From NCBI RefSeq assembly GCF_013170825.1, contig NZ_CP033365.1, forward strand, positions 2,988,001-3,052,000: a DNA stretch of 64,000 nucleotides, written 5' to 3'. The notes beneath the pieces were generated by a model. It did not search any database. It had not been told where the DNA came from and worked only from the letters and a program-made list of their open reading frames with translations. The first letter of the stretch is position 1; every line of letters starts with the position of its first letter. Both the position numbers and the translations under genes were made by a program. The stretch is from Mesorhizobium sp. NZP2298 (GTDB lineage: Bacteria; Pseudomonadota; Alphaproteobacteria; Rhizobiales; Rhizobiaceae). This document shows positions 15,854 through 24,122 of the stretch, piece after piece.

Positions 15854-16546
15854 ATGAGCGAGCGGCCCTTCATGCAGCTCTATGTCTCCGATTTCGTCGG
15901 CGACACGCTTCAACTCTCCACCGAGCAGATCGGCGCCTACATGCTCATTCTGATGGCGATGTGGAATGCTGGCGGCCGGCTGCCCGATGATGACGCCAAA
16001 CTGGCGCGCGTGGCGCGCCTGTCGCTCAAGAGATGGCGTGCCATCAGCGCCGATCTGTTGACCTTCTTCGAGCGCGAGGCGGGCGAGATCGGCCACAAAA
16101 GGCTGACGAAGGAGCTGCACAAGGCGCTGGTCAAAAGCGAGGCGAGGGCCGCCGCCGGCGCACGCGGCGGGGCCGCCACCGCCTTGAAAACAAAGGCGCA
16201 TGCGGGACCAAATGCCGGCGCGTTGCCGCGGCATTCTCCAGACTCCAGAAACCAGAATGAAAAAGCTTCCGCTTTTTCCCCTGAAAATGCGGAAGCTCTT
16301 TCGGCTCAAGGAGCACAAGCGGAGGCGGTGTTCTCCCGGGAGAAGGCGGAGCCTTTGTCCCGCGCGGGCAAGACAGCTCCCGCTTTCCCGGGGAAGAAAC
16401 CCGGCTGGGTCAGGCCGAAAACCCACACCGACGCCGCCAACGCCATCATCGAGGAGATCCGCAGCCATGACCGCAGCCGAACTGCAGCAGGCGACGAAGG
16501 CGCTGGCCGCGATGTTCTCCTGCTTCCCGCAATCCGCCCTGACTGA
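15854..16546 (+). CDS. DUF1376 (YdaU-like) phage replication-associated protein
   Basis: The 230-aa protein has the DUF1376 signature at its start: FMQLYVSDFVGDTLQLSTEQ, then IGAYMLILMAMWNAGGRLPD and RLSLKRWRAI. This domain is usual in phage or prophage genes near replication functions and resembles a winged-helix DNA-binding unit. The remainder (about 115-230) is low-complexity and basic. The start at 15854 is the ATG directly before the conserved block; the longer open frame from 15782 adds only an unlikely N-terminus. It overlaps the next gene by 80 bp. Confidence 0.8.
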   Translation: MSERPFMQLYVSDFVGDTLQLSTEQIGAYMLILMAMWNAGGRLPDDDAKLARVARLSLKRWRAISADLLTFFEREAGEIGHKRLTKELHKALVKSEARAAAGARGGAATALKTKAHAGPNAGALPRHSPDSRNQNEKASAFSPENAEALSAQGAQAEAVFSREKAEPLSRAGKTAPAFPGKKPGWVRPKTHTDAANAIIEEIRSHDRSRTAAGDEGAGRDVLLLPAIRPD

Positions 16547-16772
16547 TGTCGAGATGCAGATGCGCGGCTATCTCGGCGCGGTGCGCGACGCCGAGCTTGC
16601 CGATCTGCAGGCCGCCATCCAGCGCTTCGTGCGCGGCGAGGTGAGGAGCGGCAACGCCCAGTTCTGCCCGTCGAGCGCCCAACTCTGCATCGAAGTGCGG
16701 GAGAGGAAAACGATGCGCGAGCTGATGGCAAGAAGGGCGGCGCAGGCGCCCGTGAAGCAGGTGACGGGATGA
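16467..16772 (+). CDS. Small phage-type hypothetical protein
   Basis: The 101-aa protein (MTAAELQQATKALAAMFSCF) is predicted to be all helical and is soluble. It ends in a Lys/Arg-rich helix (ERKTMRELMARRAAQAP). Such short proteins follow DUF1376 genes in phage replication modules; I know no assigned role. It starts inside the DUF1376 frame (80-bp overlap in another phase), so either translation is coupled or the end of the DUF1376 gene has shifted. Confidence 0.55.
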   Translation: MTAAELQQATKALAAMFSCFPQSALTDVEMQMRGYLGAVRDAELADLQAAIQRFVRGEVRSGNAQFCPSSAQLCIEVRERKTMRELMARRAAQAPVKQVTG

Positions 16773-16835
16773 GGTCGGCGGGACAAGCGACCTCTCCACC
16801 AAAAACACCATACCTCAAACCCAAGGAGCCTCCCC

Positions 16836-17432
16836 ATGCCCAGGAAAACCAAAGCCGCCAAACCGCAGGCGCCGAAACTGCCGAAGGGCGAGGCCGAGCA
16901 GGTGCGCATCCGCCGCGAGATCGGCCATGATTTCGCGCTGAGCGACGACGCCTTCGGCCGCAAGCGGCTGGCCGCCGGCACGGCTGAAGCACGGCGCGTC
17001 TACGAGGTGTCGAATGACGGTCACACCTCGACCGGAGGCATCGTGCGGGTCCGCACTGTCGATCCGCTCATCGGCATCACCTCGCTGTCGCGCCAGCAGC
17101 GCGAGGCCGGCCAGCGCTACCGCGAGGATTTCCAGTGCTGCCAGCAGGCGAGCGTCAAACCGATGCGCTGGAGCGAACGCGTCGACGGCGGCCGCAAGGG
17201 CGGCGGCATCGCCGACAGCGTGCTCGACGCCGGCCGCGCCCACGCCGCCGCCACACGGGCGCTGGGTCATTGGGAGGTTGCCGTCGTGGTGCAAAAAGTC
17301 TGCTGCGCGGGGGAGTCGGTGAAAGGTGTGGCGGAACAGACCGGCGAGGGCCGCGACGTGGTGACGAAGCTGCTGAAGGTCGGGCTGGACCTCCTGGCGG
17401 TGCACTATGGGATGATGATGGGGCGGCGGTGA
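16836..17432 (+). CDS. DUF6456 domain protein
   Basis: The 198-aa protein carries the DUF6456-like pattern seen in rhizobial phage-like and accessory loci: DPLIGITSLSRQQREAGQRY, a central SVLDAGRAHAAATRALGHW, then VVVQKVCCAGESVKGVAEQT and a LLKVGLDLLAVHYG end. A basic N-terminal tail (MPRKTKAAKPQAPKLPKG) may bind nucleic acid. It is the last gene of the island. The stop is followed by a strong hairpin. Function unknown; a replication or regulatory role is inferred from its place. Confidence 0.72.
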   Translation: MPRKTKAAKPQAPKLPKGEAEQVRIRREIGHDFALSDDAFGRKRLAAGTAEARRVYEVSNDGHTSTGGIVRVRTVDPLIGITSLSRQQREAGQRYREDFQCCQQASVKPMRWSERVDGGRKGGGIADSVLDAGRAHAAATRALGHWEVAVVVQKVCCAGESVKGVAEQTGEGRDVVTKLLKVGLDLLAVHYGMMMGRR

Positions 17433-17452
17433 GGGGTGACAGAGCCGTAACA

Positions 17453-17477
17453 ATCCGGCCGGCAATGCCGGCCGGAT
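17453..17477. terminator. Perfect 11-bp-stem hairpin between convergent genes
   Basis: ATCCGGCCGGC and its exact complement flank a 3-nt loop, between the DUF6456 gene and the convergent secreted-protein gene. It lacks a clear U-run, so it may be a bidirectional terminator or a short palindromic repeat. Confidence 0.5.
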
Positions 17478-17495
17478 CCGCTTTACAGGATCAGG

Positions 17496-17783
17496 TCATC
17501 GGCAGACGCGGATTTCCTCGACTATCCGGTGGTGGTGGTGGCGCCAATGACTGACCAGTTCGAGGTGGCAGCGGTGGTGCCGGTGGAAATAACGCGGCCT
17601 GTACCTGTAGCCGTCATTATAAGGGTCATAGGGGCCATGGACATAGCGGCCGCCATAGTTCCCATCGTAATAGTCATTGCCGTAATCGTTGCCGTAGCCG
17701 CCGATGTCGATAAACACGTGGCTGCGGGCCTCGGCGGGGGCGATCATCGCCGCGGCCGACGCAACGGCGCGACCTCGTTCCAT
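17496..17783 (-). CDS. Small secreted Gly/Tyr/His-rich protein
   Basis: The 95-aa product starts at ATG 17783. A short hydrophobic run (AVASAAAMIAPAEA) may act as a signal peptide, although its N-terminal basic part is brief. The mature part is low-complexity with DYGNDYYDGNYGGRYVHGPY and His-rich stretches (FHRHHRCH, WRHHHHR) plus two Cys. This may bind metal in the periplasm. I do not recognise a family. An alternate start at 17834 would lengthen it by 17 residues. Confidence 0.5.
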   Translation of the reverse strand: MERGRAVASAAAMIAPAEARSHVFIDIGGYGNDYGNDYYDGNYGGRYVHGPYDPYNDGYRYRPRYFHRHHRCHLELVSHWRHHHHRIVEEIRVCR

Positions 17784-17830
17784 GGATTCGCAGGGCAATC
17801 CATGTGGGCGCCGGGCGCGGATGCCCAGCT

Positions 17831-18592
17831 TCACTTTACCGAAGCGGCGGCATCCTCGATGACCGCGGTGACTTCCGACGGATGCGACATCGGGAGCAAA
17901 TGGCCGCCGTGGATCTCAACGACCTTGGCGCCCGAACGTTTGGACATCCGCCGCTGCAGATCCGGCGCAATGGTGCGGTCCTCCGTGGCAATGGCTGCCC
18001 AGCTTGGCGTATTGTGCCATGCCGCGGCTTCGGCCTTGTAGCCGAAAATCGCCGTGTTCGCAGGCGTCTGGAACATGGCGGTATAGCGTGCCTCGGCCTC
18101 GGGCAGGCCGTTCGCCACATCGGCGATCCAGGCGTCGGGCTTTACAAGGTAGAAGCCGTCCTTGAACACGGTAAGCGCGTCCGCCGGCAGCTTGCCGGGG
18201 ATGGAGGCATTGAGGAAGCCCAGGCTTTCGCCGATCTCGGGCTGGAACGCCGCCACGTAGACGAGGGCACGGACCTGCGGCTCGGTGCCGGCCTGGCTGA
18301 TCACCATGCCGCCATAGGAGTGACCGACCAGCACGACGGGACCATCCTGCGCGTCGATCGCGCGGCGGGTGGCGGCGATATCGTCCTGAATGGAGGTCAT
18401 CGGCAGCTGCACCACGGTGACATGATACTTGTCGGCTGTCAGGCGGTCGTAGACGCCGCGCCAGGCGCCGCCATCCATGTTCATTCCGTGCACGAGCACG
18501 ATATTGCCGGCTTTCGCCGCTGCGGGCGCGGGCAGTGCCGCGGCGGCGGCAACAATCATGAGCGAGGCGAGAAGGGTGCCGATCCTGTCCAT
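17831..18592 (-). CDS. Secreted alpha/beta hydrolase
   Basis: The 253-aa protein has a clear signal peptide (MDRIGTLLASLMIVAAAAAL, cleavage near APAAA). It then shows the alpha/beta-hydrolase order: oxyanion strand IVLVHGMNMDGGAW, nucleophile elbow GHSYGG (Ser about residue 92) and the catalytic His in HGGHLLPMSHPSEV near the C-terminus. It is a periplasmic esterase-like enzyme of the salicylate-esterase/AB-hydrolase_6 kind; the substrate is unknown. It diverges from a LysR gene with 97 bp between the starts, so that regulator probably controls it. Confidence 0.88.
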   Translation of the reverse strand: MDRIGTLLASLMIVAAAAALPAPAAAKAGNIVLVHGMNMDGGAWRGVYDRLTADKYHVTVVQLPMTSIQDDIAATRRAIDAQDGPVVLVGHSYGGMVISQAGTEPQVRALVYVAAFQPEIGESLGFLNASIPGKLPADALTVFKDGFYLVKPDAWIADVANGLPEAEARYTAMFQTPANTAIFGYKAEAAAWHNTPSWAAIATEDRTIAPDLQRRMSKRSGAKVVEIHGGHLLPMSHPSEVTAVIEDAAASVK

Positions 18593-18689
18593 TTTGGAGC
18601 TCCGGTTGGTTGGAGCCAGAGACCTAAGGCGAATTGCATTTCGCCAGTAGAGTGATTTATATGAATGGGTCTATCACGCTGGCTGATAA

Positions 18690-19589
18690 ATGGATCGTCG
18701 CGATATCGCCGACCTGCTCGTGTTCCAAGCCATTGTGGAGGCGGGCAGCTTCACGCGGGCCGCTTCCGTCATGGGGCGTGCGCAGTCCGGGCTGAGCCAG
18801 ACAATCAGTGCATTGGAGGCGCGGCTGGGCGTGCCCCTGCTTGCGCGCTCCACCCGCAGCGTGCGGCCAACCGAGGCGGGCCGCCGCCTGCTCGATCGGA
18901 TCACGCCTTCGCTGCGCCAGATCGAAAGCGGGCTGCTGGAGTTGCAGGACAGCCGCGACCAGCCGTCCGGCACGTTGCGGCTGACCGTGATGGAATATCC
19001 GGCGCGTGCCATCCTGGTGCCGGCGCTGAGCGAATTCCTGGCCAGCTATCCCGGTGTTCGGGTCGACATCCATGTCAGCGATCGGTTCGTCGACATCGTC
19101 CAGGGAGGGTTCGATGCCGGCATTCGCTTCGGAGCGCATCTGGAGAAGGACATGGTGGCTGTTCCGGTGGGCCCGGATGTCAGCGCGGCCATTGTCGCCG
19201 CGCCGGCTTACTACCTCAGGAGAGGCCGGCCCGTCCGGCTCGAGGATCTTGCGGCGCATGACTGCATCAACTTTCGCACGGCAAGCCATGGCGACGTTTA
19301 CCGCTGGATGTTCAGGGACGGCGCGCGCACGGTCGACGTGCCGGTCGAGGGCGCCGTCATCGTCAATGATGCGCCCGTGATGATCGAAGCCGCATTGGCT
19401 GGCCTGGGGCTGGCCTACATCTTCGAAACGCACGTTGCCGGGCATCTCGCCTCGGGGCGTTTGGAAACGTGTCTGGAAACGTTCTGCCCCGTCTGGTCGG
19501 GCTATCATCTCTACTATCCGAGCAGGCACCAGAAATCGGCCGCGCTTACGGCCCTCGTCGAGCATTTGCGCTACAGGCGGCATGCGTGA
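18690..19589 (+). CDS. LysR family transcriptional regulator
   Basis: The 299-aa protein has the typical N-terminal helix-turn-helix (DIADLLVFQAIVEAGSFTRA, then SGLSQTISALEARLGVPLLA and RSTRSVRPTEAGRRLL) and a C-terminal periplasmic-binding-like sensor (about 90-290, with ARAILVPALSEFLASYPGV). Full length is normal for the family. It reads divergently from the secreted hydrolase gene, whose expression it likely controls in response to a small ligand. A second LysR, truncated, lies just downstream. Confidence 0.9.
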   Translation: MDRRDIADLLVFQAIVEAGSFTRAASVMGRAQSGLSQTISALEARLGVPLLARSTRSVRPTEAGRRLLDRITPSLRQIESGLLELQDSRDQPSGTLRLTVMEYPARAILVPALSEFLASYPGVRVDIHVSDRFVDIVQGGFDAGIRFGAHLEKDMVAVPVGPDVSAAIVAAPAYYLRRGRPVRLEDLAAHDCINFRTASHGDVYRWMFRDGARTVDVPVEGAVIVNDAPVMIEAALAGLGLAYIFETHVAGHLASGRLETCLETFCPVWSGYHLYYPSRHQKSAALTALVEHLRYRRHA

Positions 19590-19649
19590 ACGGTTTTCTC
19601 GGGAAAGCGCGGTGCGCTTTGTCCGGCGTCAAAACAAAGAGCTGGAGCG

Positions 19650-19676
19650 TTTCGCCGTTTCCGTGAAACGGTGAAA
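19650..19676. repeat. Rhizobial GAGC-GTTTC...GAAAC palindromic repeat
   Basis: TTTCGCCGTTTCCGTG-AAACGGTGAAA is a near-perfect dyad after the LysR gene, of a sort scattered in rhizobial intergenic DNA. It lies at the edge of the DarTG segment. Confidence 0.55.
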
Positions 19677-19680
19677 TGCC

Positions 19681-19786
19681 CTAGCGCCCCAGCCTCCCCA
19701 TCCGCAGCGCCAGAAACTCCACGAACAGCCTTGCCCCAACCGGCAGCTGCCGTCCGAAGGCATGTACGATGTGCACCGTCTCATGC
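19681..19786 (-). pseudogene. C-terminal remnant of a second LysR regulator
   Basis: Minus-strand frame ending at stop 19681 reads VHIVHAFGRQLPVGARLFVE then FLALRMGRLGR, a typical LysR-family C-terminus. It has no start, DNA-binding domain or sensor domain. It is fused directly to the end of darG (a few bases overlap in another phase), so the DarTG segment seems to have replaced the front part of this gene. Confidence 0.7.
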
Positions 19787-20821
19787 AGCCGCTAACCACC
19801 CCTTCGCGTAAAGCGTCTCGAAGGCAATCCTAACCTGCCGCCGCGAGAAGTGTTTCTTGCGTTCGCTCCAAGCATGGACCTTATCAGCAGCATCCTCGGC
19901 GCTTGCTGCTTTTTCGTTCCTCACGACCCAATGAACGGTCGCAAGCAGTTCAAGGCCGAAAGGCGTCTCGAAACCTTCTACAAGGTCTCCGACACGATCG
20001 AAGCGGGCGACCGTTTCGCGTTGTTTAGCAAGAAATAACTCGGCGTCCTTCACAGCACCCGGAACCAACTCAATCTGCTTGTCGGGCGCATCGCCGCCAT
20101 CGGCGTAGCCGGAAACGAGGTGGCCCTCGACCGAACGCAAGACGTGCCGCAGATTCTCGGCGTATGGACCGTAAGGAGCCTTGGTGTACTGCAGGCGCAG
20201 GGGTTCGCCTGCTTCCTGCATGAAATACATGAGTTTGTGGACTTCGAGCAACGTCACGAATGGGTCCATCAGCCCGCTCAGATACCTATGCATCAGCACG
20301 ACGAGCGCAGCGCGACCTGCCGTCATGTTTGGCACCTCACGCGACTTTGTAGTTACGGGCGCGCTGGTTGGCTCATAGACGATTACATTCAGATTGGTGA
20401 TGCCGCGTAGCGCATCTTCGATGCGCGGCCGCACGTCGCCCCATTTCAACCCGCCGAGGCCGCTGCCGAGTGGTGGGATGGCGATAGAACGGATGCCGCG
20501 CTCGCGAATCTCTTCGACAAGCGCCTTGAGGCCGGACTCGATATCCTCCATCCGGCTCTTGCCGCGCCAGTGGCGCTTCGTCGGGAAATTGATGATGAAC
20601 TTCGGATTGGTCAGGGTTCGGGTTTCGAAGACGAACATCTTGCCTGGCTGCACTTCTTCGCGCACGCAGGCGGCCTCGTAGGCCCTGAAGTTCTCCGGAA
20701 AATCATTCTTGAACTGAAGGGCAATACCGCGGCCCATGATACCGACGCAGTTGACCGTATTGACGAGCGCTTCCACGTCCGCCCTCAAGATGTCGCCAGT
20801 CCTGAATTCGATCATCGCCAT
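19781..20821 (-). CDS. darG: DarG-type macrodomain antitoxin (DNA ADP-ribosylglycohydrolase)
   Basis: The 346-aa protein begins with a macrodomain (about residues 1-155): MIEFRTGDILRADVEALVNT, VNCVGIMGRGIALQFK and the SIAIPPLGSGLGGLKWGDV nucleotide-binding stretch. A helical C-terminal domain (about 165-346) has LVVLMHRYLSGLMDPFVTLL and KLMYFMQEAG, as in DarG proteins. DarG removes ADP-ribose from thymidine in DNA and binds DarT directly. The gene lies 7 bp after the DarT-like gene, so it forms a toxin-first operon. The end touches a LysR remnant, marking the left border of the inserted segment. Confidence 0.88.
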   Translation of the reverse strand: MAMIEFRTGDILRADVEALVNTVNCVGIMGRGIALQFKNDFPENFRAYEAACVREEVQPGKMFVFETRTLTNPKFIINFPTKRHWRGKSRMEDIESGLKALVEEIRERGIRSIAIPPLGSGLGGLKWGDVRPRIEDALRGITNLNVIVYEPTSAPVTTKSREVPNMTAGRAALVVLMHRYLSGLMDPFVTLLEVHKLMYFMQEAGEPLRLQYTKAPYGPYAENLRHVLRSVEGHLVSGYADGGDAPDKQIELVPGAVKDAELFLAKQRETVARFDRVGDLVEGFETPFGLELLATVHWVVRNEKAASAEDAADKVHAWSERKKHFSRRQVRIAFETLYAKGWLAAA

Positions 20822-20828
20822 CTCGTTC

Positions 20829-21464
20829 TCAATAGTACCATTCTCGTTTTACCCTGACCGGCGGACGATGTGTGTTCGCACCGAATGCGGCCATGGCTCG
20901 GGCACCGATCTTTTCCGATTGTACACCGATCCCACGGATCAGTTTCCACGGAAAGCCTTCATGCATGAGAAATTCCGCCATCTTGTGGTCGCGGCAAGAC
21001 ATCCATTGCCTCGTGGTAATCGCATCCCAATTCAATTGATCGAGCCGCGCCAAATCGTCATAGAAGTCAGCAGCTCGATTGGCGGCATTGATATCTGTAA
21101 AGGCCCATTTCCTCTCGATCCTCGACGCCCATTCCACCACTTCGCGCATGTCCGCCATCAGGTGCACGACCGGCCCTTGCCCATCGCGGTAAGGAACATT
21201 GGGATTATTACGCTTGGAAATCACATAGAGCATCACCGAACGCGGGCAGAGGTAGAAGGGGACGTAATCGCCAACGCATGTTCCCGGATGGCAGTCCACC
21301 GGAAGGTGAAGCCGGTCCATCTTGATTTCATTGTTACCGATGACAGCCGCGCCTTGCCGTTTCACCATCACCGCGTCTGGCCAGAGAAACCCGTCCTTCA
21401 CGATCGACGCAAGATTATCGACATGAACGATGTGATAGATCTTGGGCTGCGCGGGAATGGGCAT
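20829..21464 (-). CDS. darT: DarT-type DNA ADP-ribosyltransferase toxin
   Basis: The 211-aa protein matches the DarT/DUF4433 fold. An N-terminal NAD-contact region KIYHIVHVDNLASIVKDGFL, a mid-region PFYLCPRSVMLYVISKRNN with YVIS and PNVPYRDGQGPVVHL, and the C-terminal RDHKMAEFLMHEGFPW holding the likely catalytic Glu are all present. DarT modifies thymidine in single-stranded DNA with ADP-ribose and blocks replication; many systems guard against phage. Gene order darT-darG with a 7-bp gap matches known operons. Its start lies just past a 99-bp spacer from an orphan Phd-type antitoxin. Confidence 0.88.
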   Translation of the reverse strand: MPIPAQPKIYHIVHVDNLASIVKDGFLWPDAVMVKRQGAAVIGNNEIKMDRLHLPVDCHPGTCVGDYVPFYLCPRSVMLYVISKRNNPNVPYRDGQGPVVHLMADMREVVEWASRIERKWAFTDINAANRAADFYDDLARLDQLNWDAITTRQWMSCRDHKMAEFLMHEGFPWKLIRGIGVQSEKIGARAMAAFGANTHRPPVRVKREWYY

Positions 21465-21563
21465 CGTCAGGTGCCGCCCCCCTCATTCGGAATCCAATTG
21501 ATGTCGTCGCGACTCATACCAACCGTTCTTTATCGCTTCGCGACAAGCCTAACGCTCAGCATC

Positions 21564-21734
21564 CTAAGATGCAGAGGTCAAATTACCGGCTTCGTGAAGC
21601 CGTTTGTATTCTTCGATGGCCAGCACGACCACGACCGGGCGACCATGCTTTTCAACCACGACTGGTTCCGCCCGCGCGAGATCGATCAATCGCCCGAAAC
21701 CATACTTGGCTTCCTTGGCGGACATGCTCTGCAC
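21564..21734 (-). CDS. Orphan Phd/YefM-type antitoxin
   Basis: The 56-aa protein (start GTG 21734 after AGAGAG) holds the Phd/YefM core: MSAKEAKYGFGRLIDLARAE, then PVVVEKHGRPVVVVLAIEEY and KRLHEAGN. Such proteins bind operator DNA and neutralise a Doc, RelE or other toxin. No matching toxin follows: only 99 bp separate it from darT on the same strand. It may be a leftover antitoxin, or it may serve as the regulator of the downstream DarTG pair. The start is set by a TATGAT -10 box 12 nt upstream; a longer frame from 21803 is less likely. Confidence 0.75.
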   Translation of the reverse strand: MQSMSAKEAKYGFGRLIDLARAEPVVVEKHGRPVVVVLAIEEYKRLHEAGNLTSAS

Positions 21735-21752
21735 TGCTAGCTCTCTATCCGA

Positions 21753-21781
21753 ATCATAGTGCACTTTTGGCCATTTTGGCC
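21753..21781 (-). promoter_or_regulatory. Promoter and dyad of the Phd-type gene
   Basis: A TATGAT -10 box (21753-21758, minus strand) and the dyad GGCC-ATTTT-GGCC (21769-21781) lie just upstream of the antitoxin GTG. The dyad sits between the -35 and -10 positions, where an autoregulating Phd protein would be expected to bind. Confidence 0.45.
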
Positions 21782-21894
21782 TATTTATCAATTGAACCTG
21801 CATGAGGTTCGCACAGATGTCGTAAAGACAGTCTGTCGACATGGAATGGGAGCCAGCTTGCGGTCCCCAATTAGTCACCCATCAGGAATTCTTC

Positions 21895-23871
21895 TCAAAA
21901 CAGCGCCTTCTCCAGCGGCCCCTCCAGCGTCTCGGCGAACGCCGTCGCCAGGTGGTGCCGGTCGCGAAACGCCAGTTTGCCACCGATGTAGACGTGGCAC
22001 TCGGTCGGGCCGCAGAAGCGGTCGGTGAGGTCGACATAGAGCGTGTCGGGCACGCTTTTCACCACGGCGCGCTCTTGCGCCGCGGTGCCGTCATTGGCGG
22101 CCTGCGCCCTCGGCGTGTCGCAGCGCGAGGGGGCTTCGCGCCACCACAGCGCGCGGGCCACGCAGGAATCGGCGAAGCTGTCGCCGATCGGCGTGTCGCG
22201 GATGACCGCCGTCTCGACGCCGGCCTGGCTGAAGGCCTGCAAGGTGGAGCGCAGGCCGGCCTGCCAGCGCGCGGTTTCTTGTTTGCGGCCGGCGGCGCTC
22301 ATGTCGCGCGTCAGATTGCCGATCGAGAATTCCGAAATCACCACCAGGCGCGGCTTGCGGCGGATGATTTCCGCTATCGCCTGTTCGCGCCAGGCGTCGC
22401 ATTCGGTGTAGTCGCGCTTCAGCACGGTGTTGAAGGTCGAGAGGCGCGAGGCGCGGCACGAGGATTTGAGATAGGTGACCACTTTTGTGTCGTTGCGGCT
22501 CGCCGCCTCGACCAGCGGTGTCGACCAGTGGTCGGCATGCGAGTCGCCGAACAGCACGATGGTGTGGGCGGCGTCGGCCGGGCCGAACGTGCAGGGTTTG
22601 GGCTTCACCGTGTGGAAGTCGAGCAGGCAGTTCTTGTCGGTGGCGCGCGCGATGGAGGGCTGTTCGGCGGCCTCTTCGATGCCGCGCTGGGCCGGGTCGA
22701 TGTTGCGCGTGGCCAGATGCGCATTGGCATAGGCCACGGCCACGCCCACCCCGGTCAGCGCCAGGGCGGGGGCGAGCGCTCGCGCGCCGGCCATCAGCCC
22801 GCCACCGAGGCGCGCCGGGTTCTCGATCAGGTGGTAGGTGAGGAACGCCAACGCCAGCGCCAGCGCGGCGCAGCCGAGGCGCTGCGGGGTGGTGAGGTCC
22901 GGCGCCAGCATCCCGGCATAGACGATGACAGGCCAATGCCAGAGATAGAGCGAATAGGAGAGCGTGCCGATCCATTGCAGGGGCGGCAGCGAAAGCATGG
23001 TGGCCGGCGCCAGGGCCTGCCAACCGGTCGGGCTGGCTCTGTGGCCGTCGCGTTCCTCGCCCGCGCCGCTCAAAAGCACCAGCACCGTGCCGGCAACCGG
23101 GAGAACCGCGTACCAGCCGGGGAAGGGCAGGTCTTCGCTCAAGGTGAGATAGGCCGCCGCGATCAGCGCCAGGCCGAGCCAGCCCTGCGCCGCGCGCAGC
23201 CCTGGCCGGCGCTGCCACAAGGCCGCCGGCGCCAGCGTCGCCAGGCCGCCGGCGGCGAACTCCCAGGCGCGCAATGGCGAGAAGTAGAAGGCCCAGGCCG
23301 GCGAAAGGCTGGTGAGCCACAGGCAGGCGGCAAAGGAGGCGAGGCCGGCGACGCCGATCACCACGACCGCCATGCGCTTGCCCCGATGCAGCCAGGCGGC
23401 GAAGAGCAGCAGCGCCGGCCAGACGAGATAGAACTGCTCCTCCACCGACAGCGACCAGAAATGGATGAAGGGATTGCTCAAGGCATCGGCGGCGAAATAG
23501 TCGAACGACCAGCGCAGCAGCCACAGATTGATGGCGTAGGCCGAGGCGAACATGGCGCCGCGCGAATAGAGCGCCTGCTCCTGCGGCGCGAGGATGAAAT
23601 AGCCCGCGCCAAGCGTCGCCAGGATGACGAACAGGGCCGCCGGCAGAAGCCGCCGGGCGCGCCGGGCATAAAAGCGCCAGAGGTCGAGCCGGCCGGTCCT
23701 GGTGATCTCGCCCATCAGATGCGTCGTGATCAGCCAGCCGGAAATGACGAAGAAGATGTCGACGCCGGCAAAGCCGCCGGGCAAGGCCGTGAGGCCGAAA
23801 TGATAGGCGACGACGCCGCCGACCGCCAGCGCGCGCAACCCCTGTATGTCTGGCCGGAACGATGCCGTCAC
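21895..23871 (-). CDS. OafA/YrhL-type acyltransferase with C-terminal SGNH domain
   Basis: The 658-aa protein has an N-terminal acyltransferase_3 membrane domain (about residues 1-370) starting RPDIQGLRALAVGGVVAYHF, with FFVISGWLITTHLM and FWSLSVEEQFYLVWPA motifs, and ten or so helices. The C-terminal periplasmic SGNH hydrolase-like domain (about 420-655) has VLFGDSHADHW (catalytic Ser) and a DRHHLATAFAE end with the Asp/His pair. Such proteins O-acylate surface polysaccharides or lipopolysaccharide. It may modify the exopolysaccharide made by the locus further right. Start MTASFRPDIQ is well placed. Confidence 0.93.
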   Translation of the reverse strand: MTASFRPDIQGLRALAVGGVVAYHFGLTALPGGFAGVDIFFVISGWLITTHLMGEITRTGRLDLWRFYARRARRLLPAALFVILATLGAGYFILAPQEQALYSRGAMFASAYAINLWLLRWSFDYFAADALSNPFIHFWSLSVEEQFYLVWPALLLFAAWLHRGKRMAVVVIGVAGLASFAACLWLTSLSPAWAFYFSPLRAWEFAAGGLATLAPAALWQRRPGLRAAQGWLGLALIAAAYLTLSEDLPFPGWYAVLPVAGTVLVLLSGAGEERDGHRASPTGWQALAPATMLSLPPLQWIGTLSYSLYLWHWPVIVYAGMLAPDLTTPQRLGCAALALALAFLTYHLIENPARLGGGLMAGARALAPALALTGVGVAVAYANAHLATRNIDPAQRGIEEAAEQPSIARATDKNCLLDFHTVKPKPCTFGPADAAHTIVLFGDSHADHWSTPLVEAASRNDTKVVTYLKSSCRASRLSTFNTVLKRDYTECDAWREQAIAEIIRRKPRLVVISEFSIGNLTRDMSAAGRKQETARWQAGLRSTLQAFSQAGVETAVIRDTPIGDSFADSCVARALWWREAPSRCDTPRAQAANDGTAAQERAVVKSVPDTLYVDLTDRFCGPTECHVYIGGKLAFRDRHHLATAFAETLEGPLEKALF

Positions 23872-24122
23872 GAGGCCTCCTTCGTGCGCCCAAGCCCAAC
23901 AACCCTGCCCAAGCCCAGCGCTTGCCGATCTCGGCCGGGCAGGTCGCTATCGCAATGCAGCAAGTTTTTCGCAGTGCAACATGGCCAGAACAAGGAGACG
24001 AGGGAGAGACTCAAGGCGTGCCACGGCCGCGCGGCCGGCGATCACGGAACCGTGTCTGGCCCTTGCTTGACGCGACGCGGCGGCGATGCGATCTCGGCTC
24101 GTCATTTTGGCAAGGGGATATC

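Noticed and set aside
12219..17432. Intact prophage
   Set aside because: There is no integrase, attachment site, terminase, portal, capsid, tail or lysis gene; only early-type regulatory and replication-associated genes are present.
21465..21563. Sixteen-codon frame (MSRDDINWIPNEGGGT) just before darT as a toxin remnant
   Set aside because: It is too short and has no match to any toxin family I know, so it cannot be supported.
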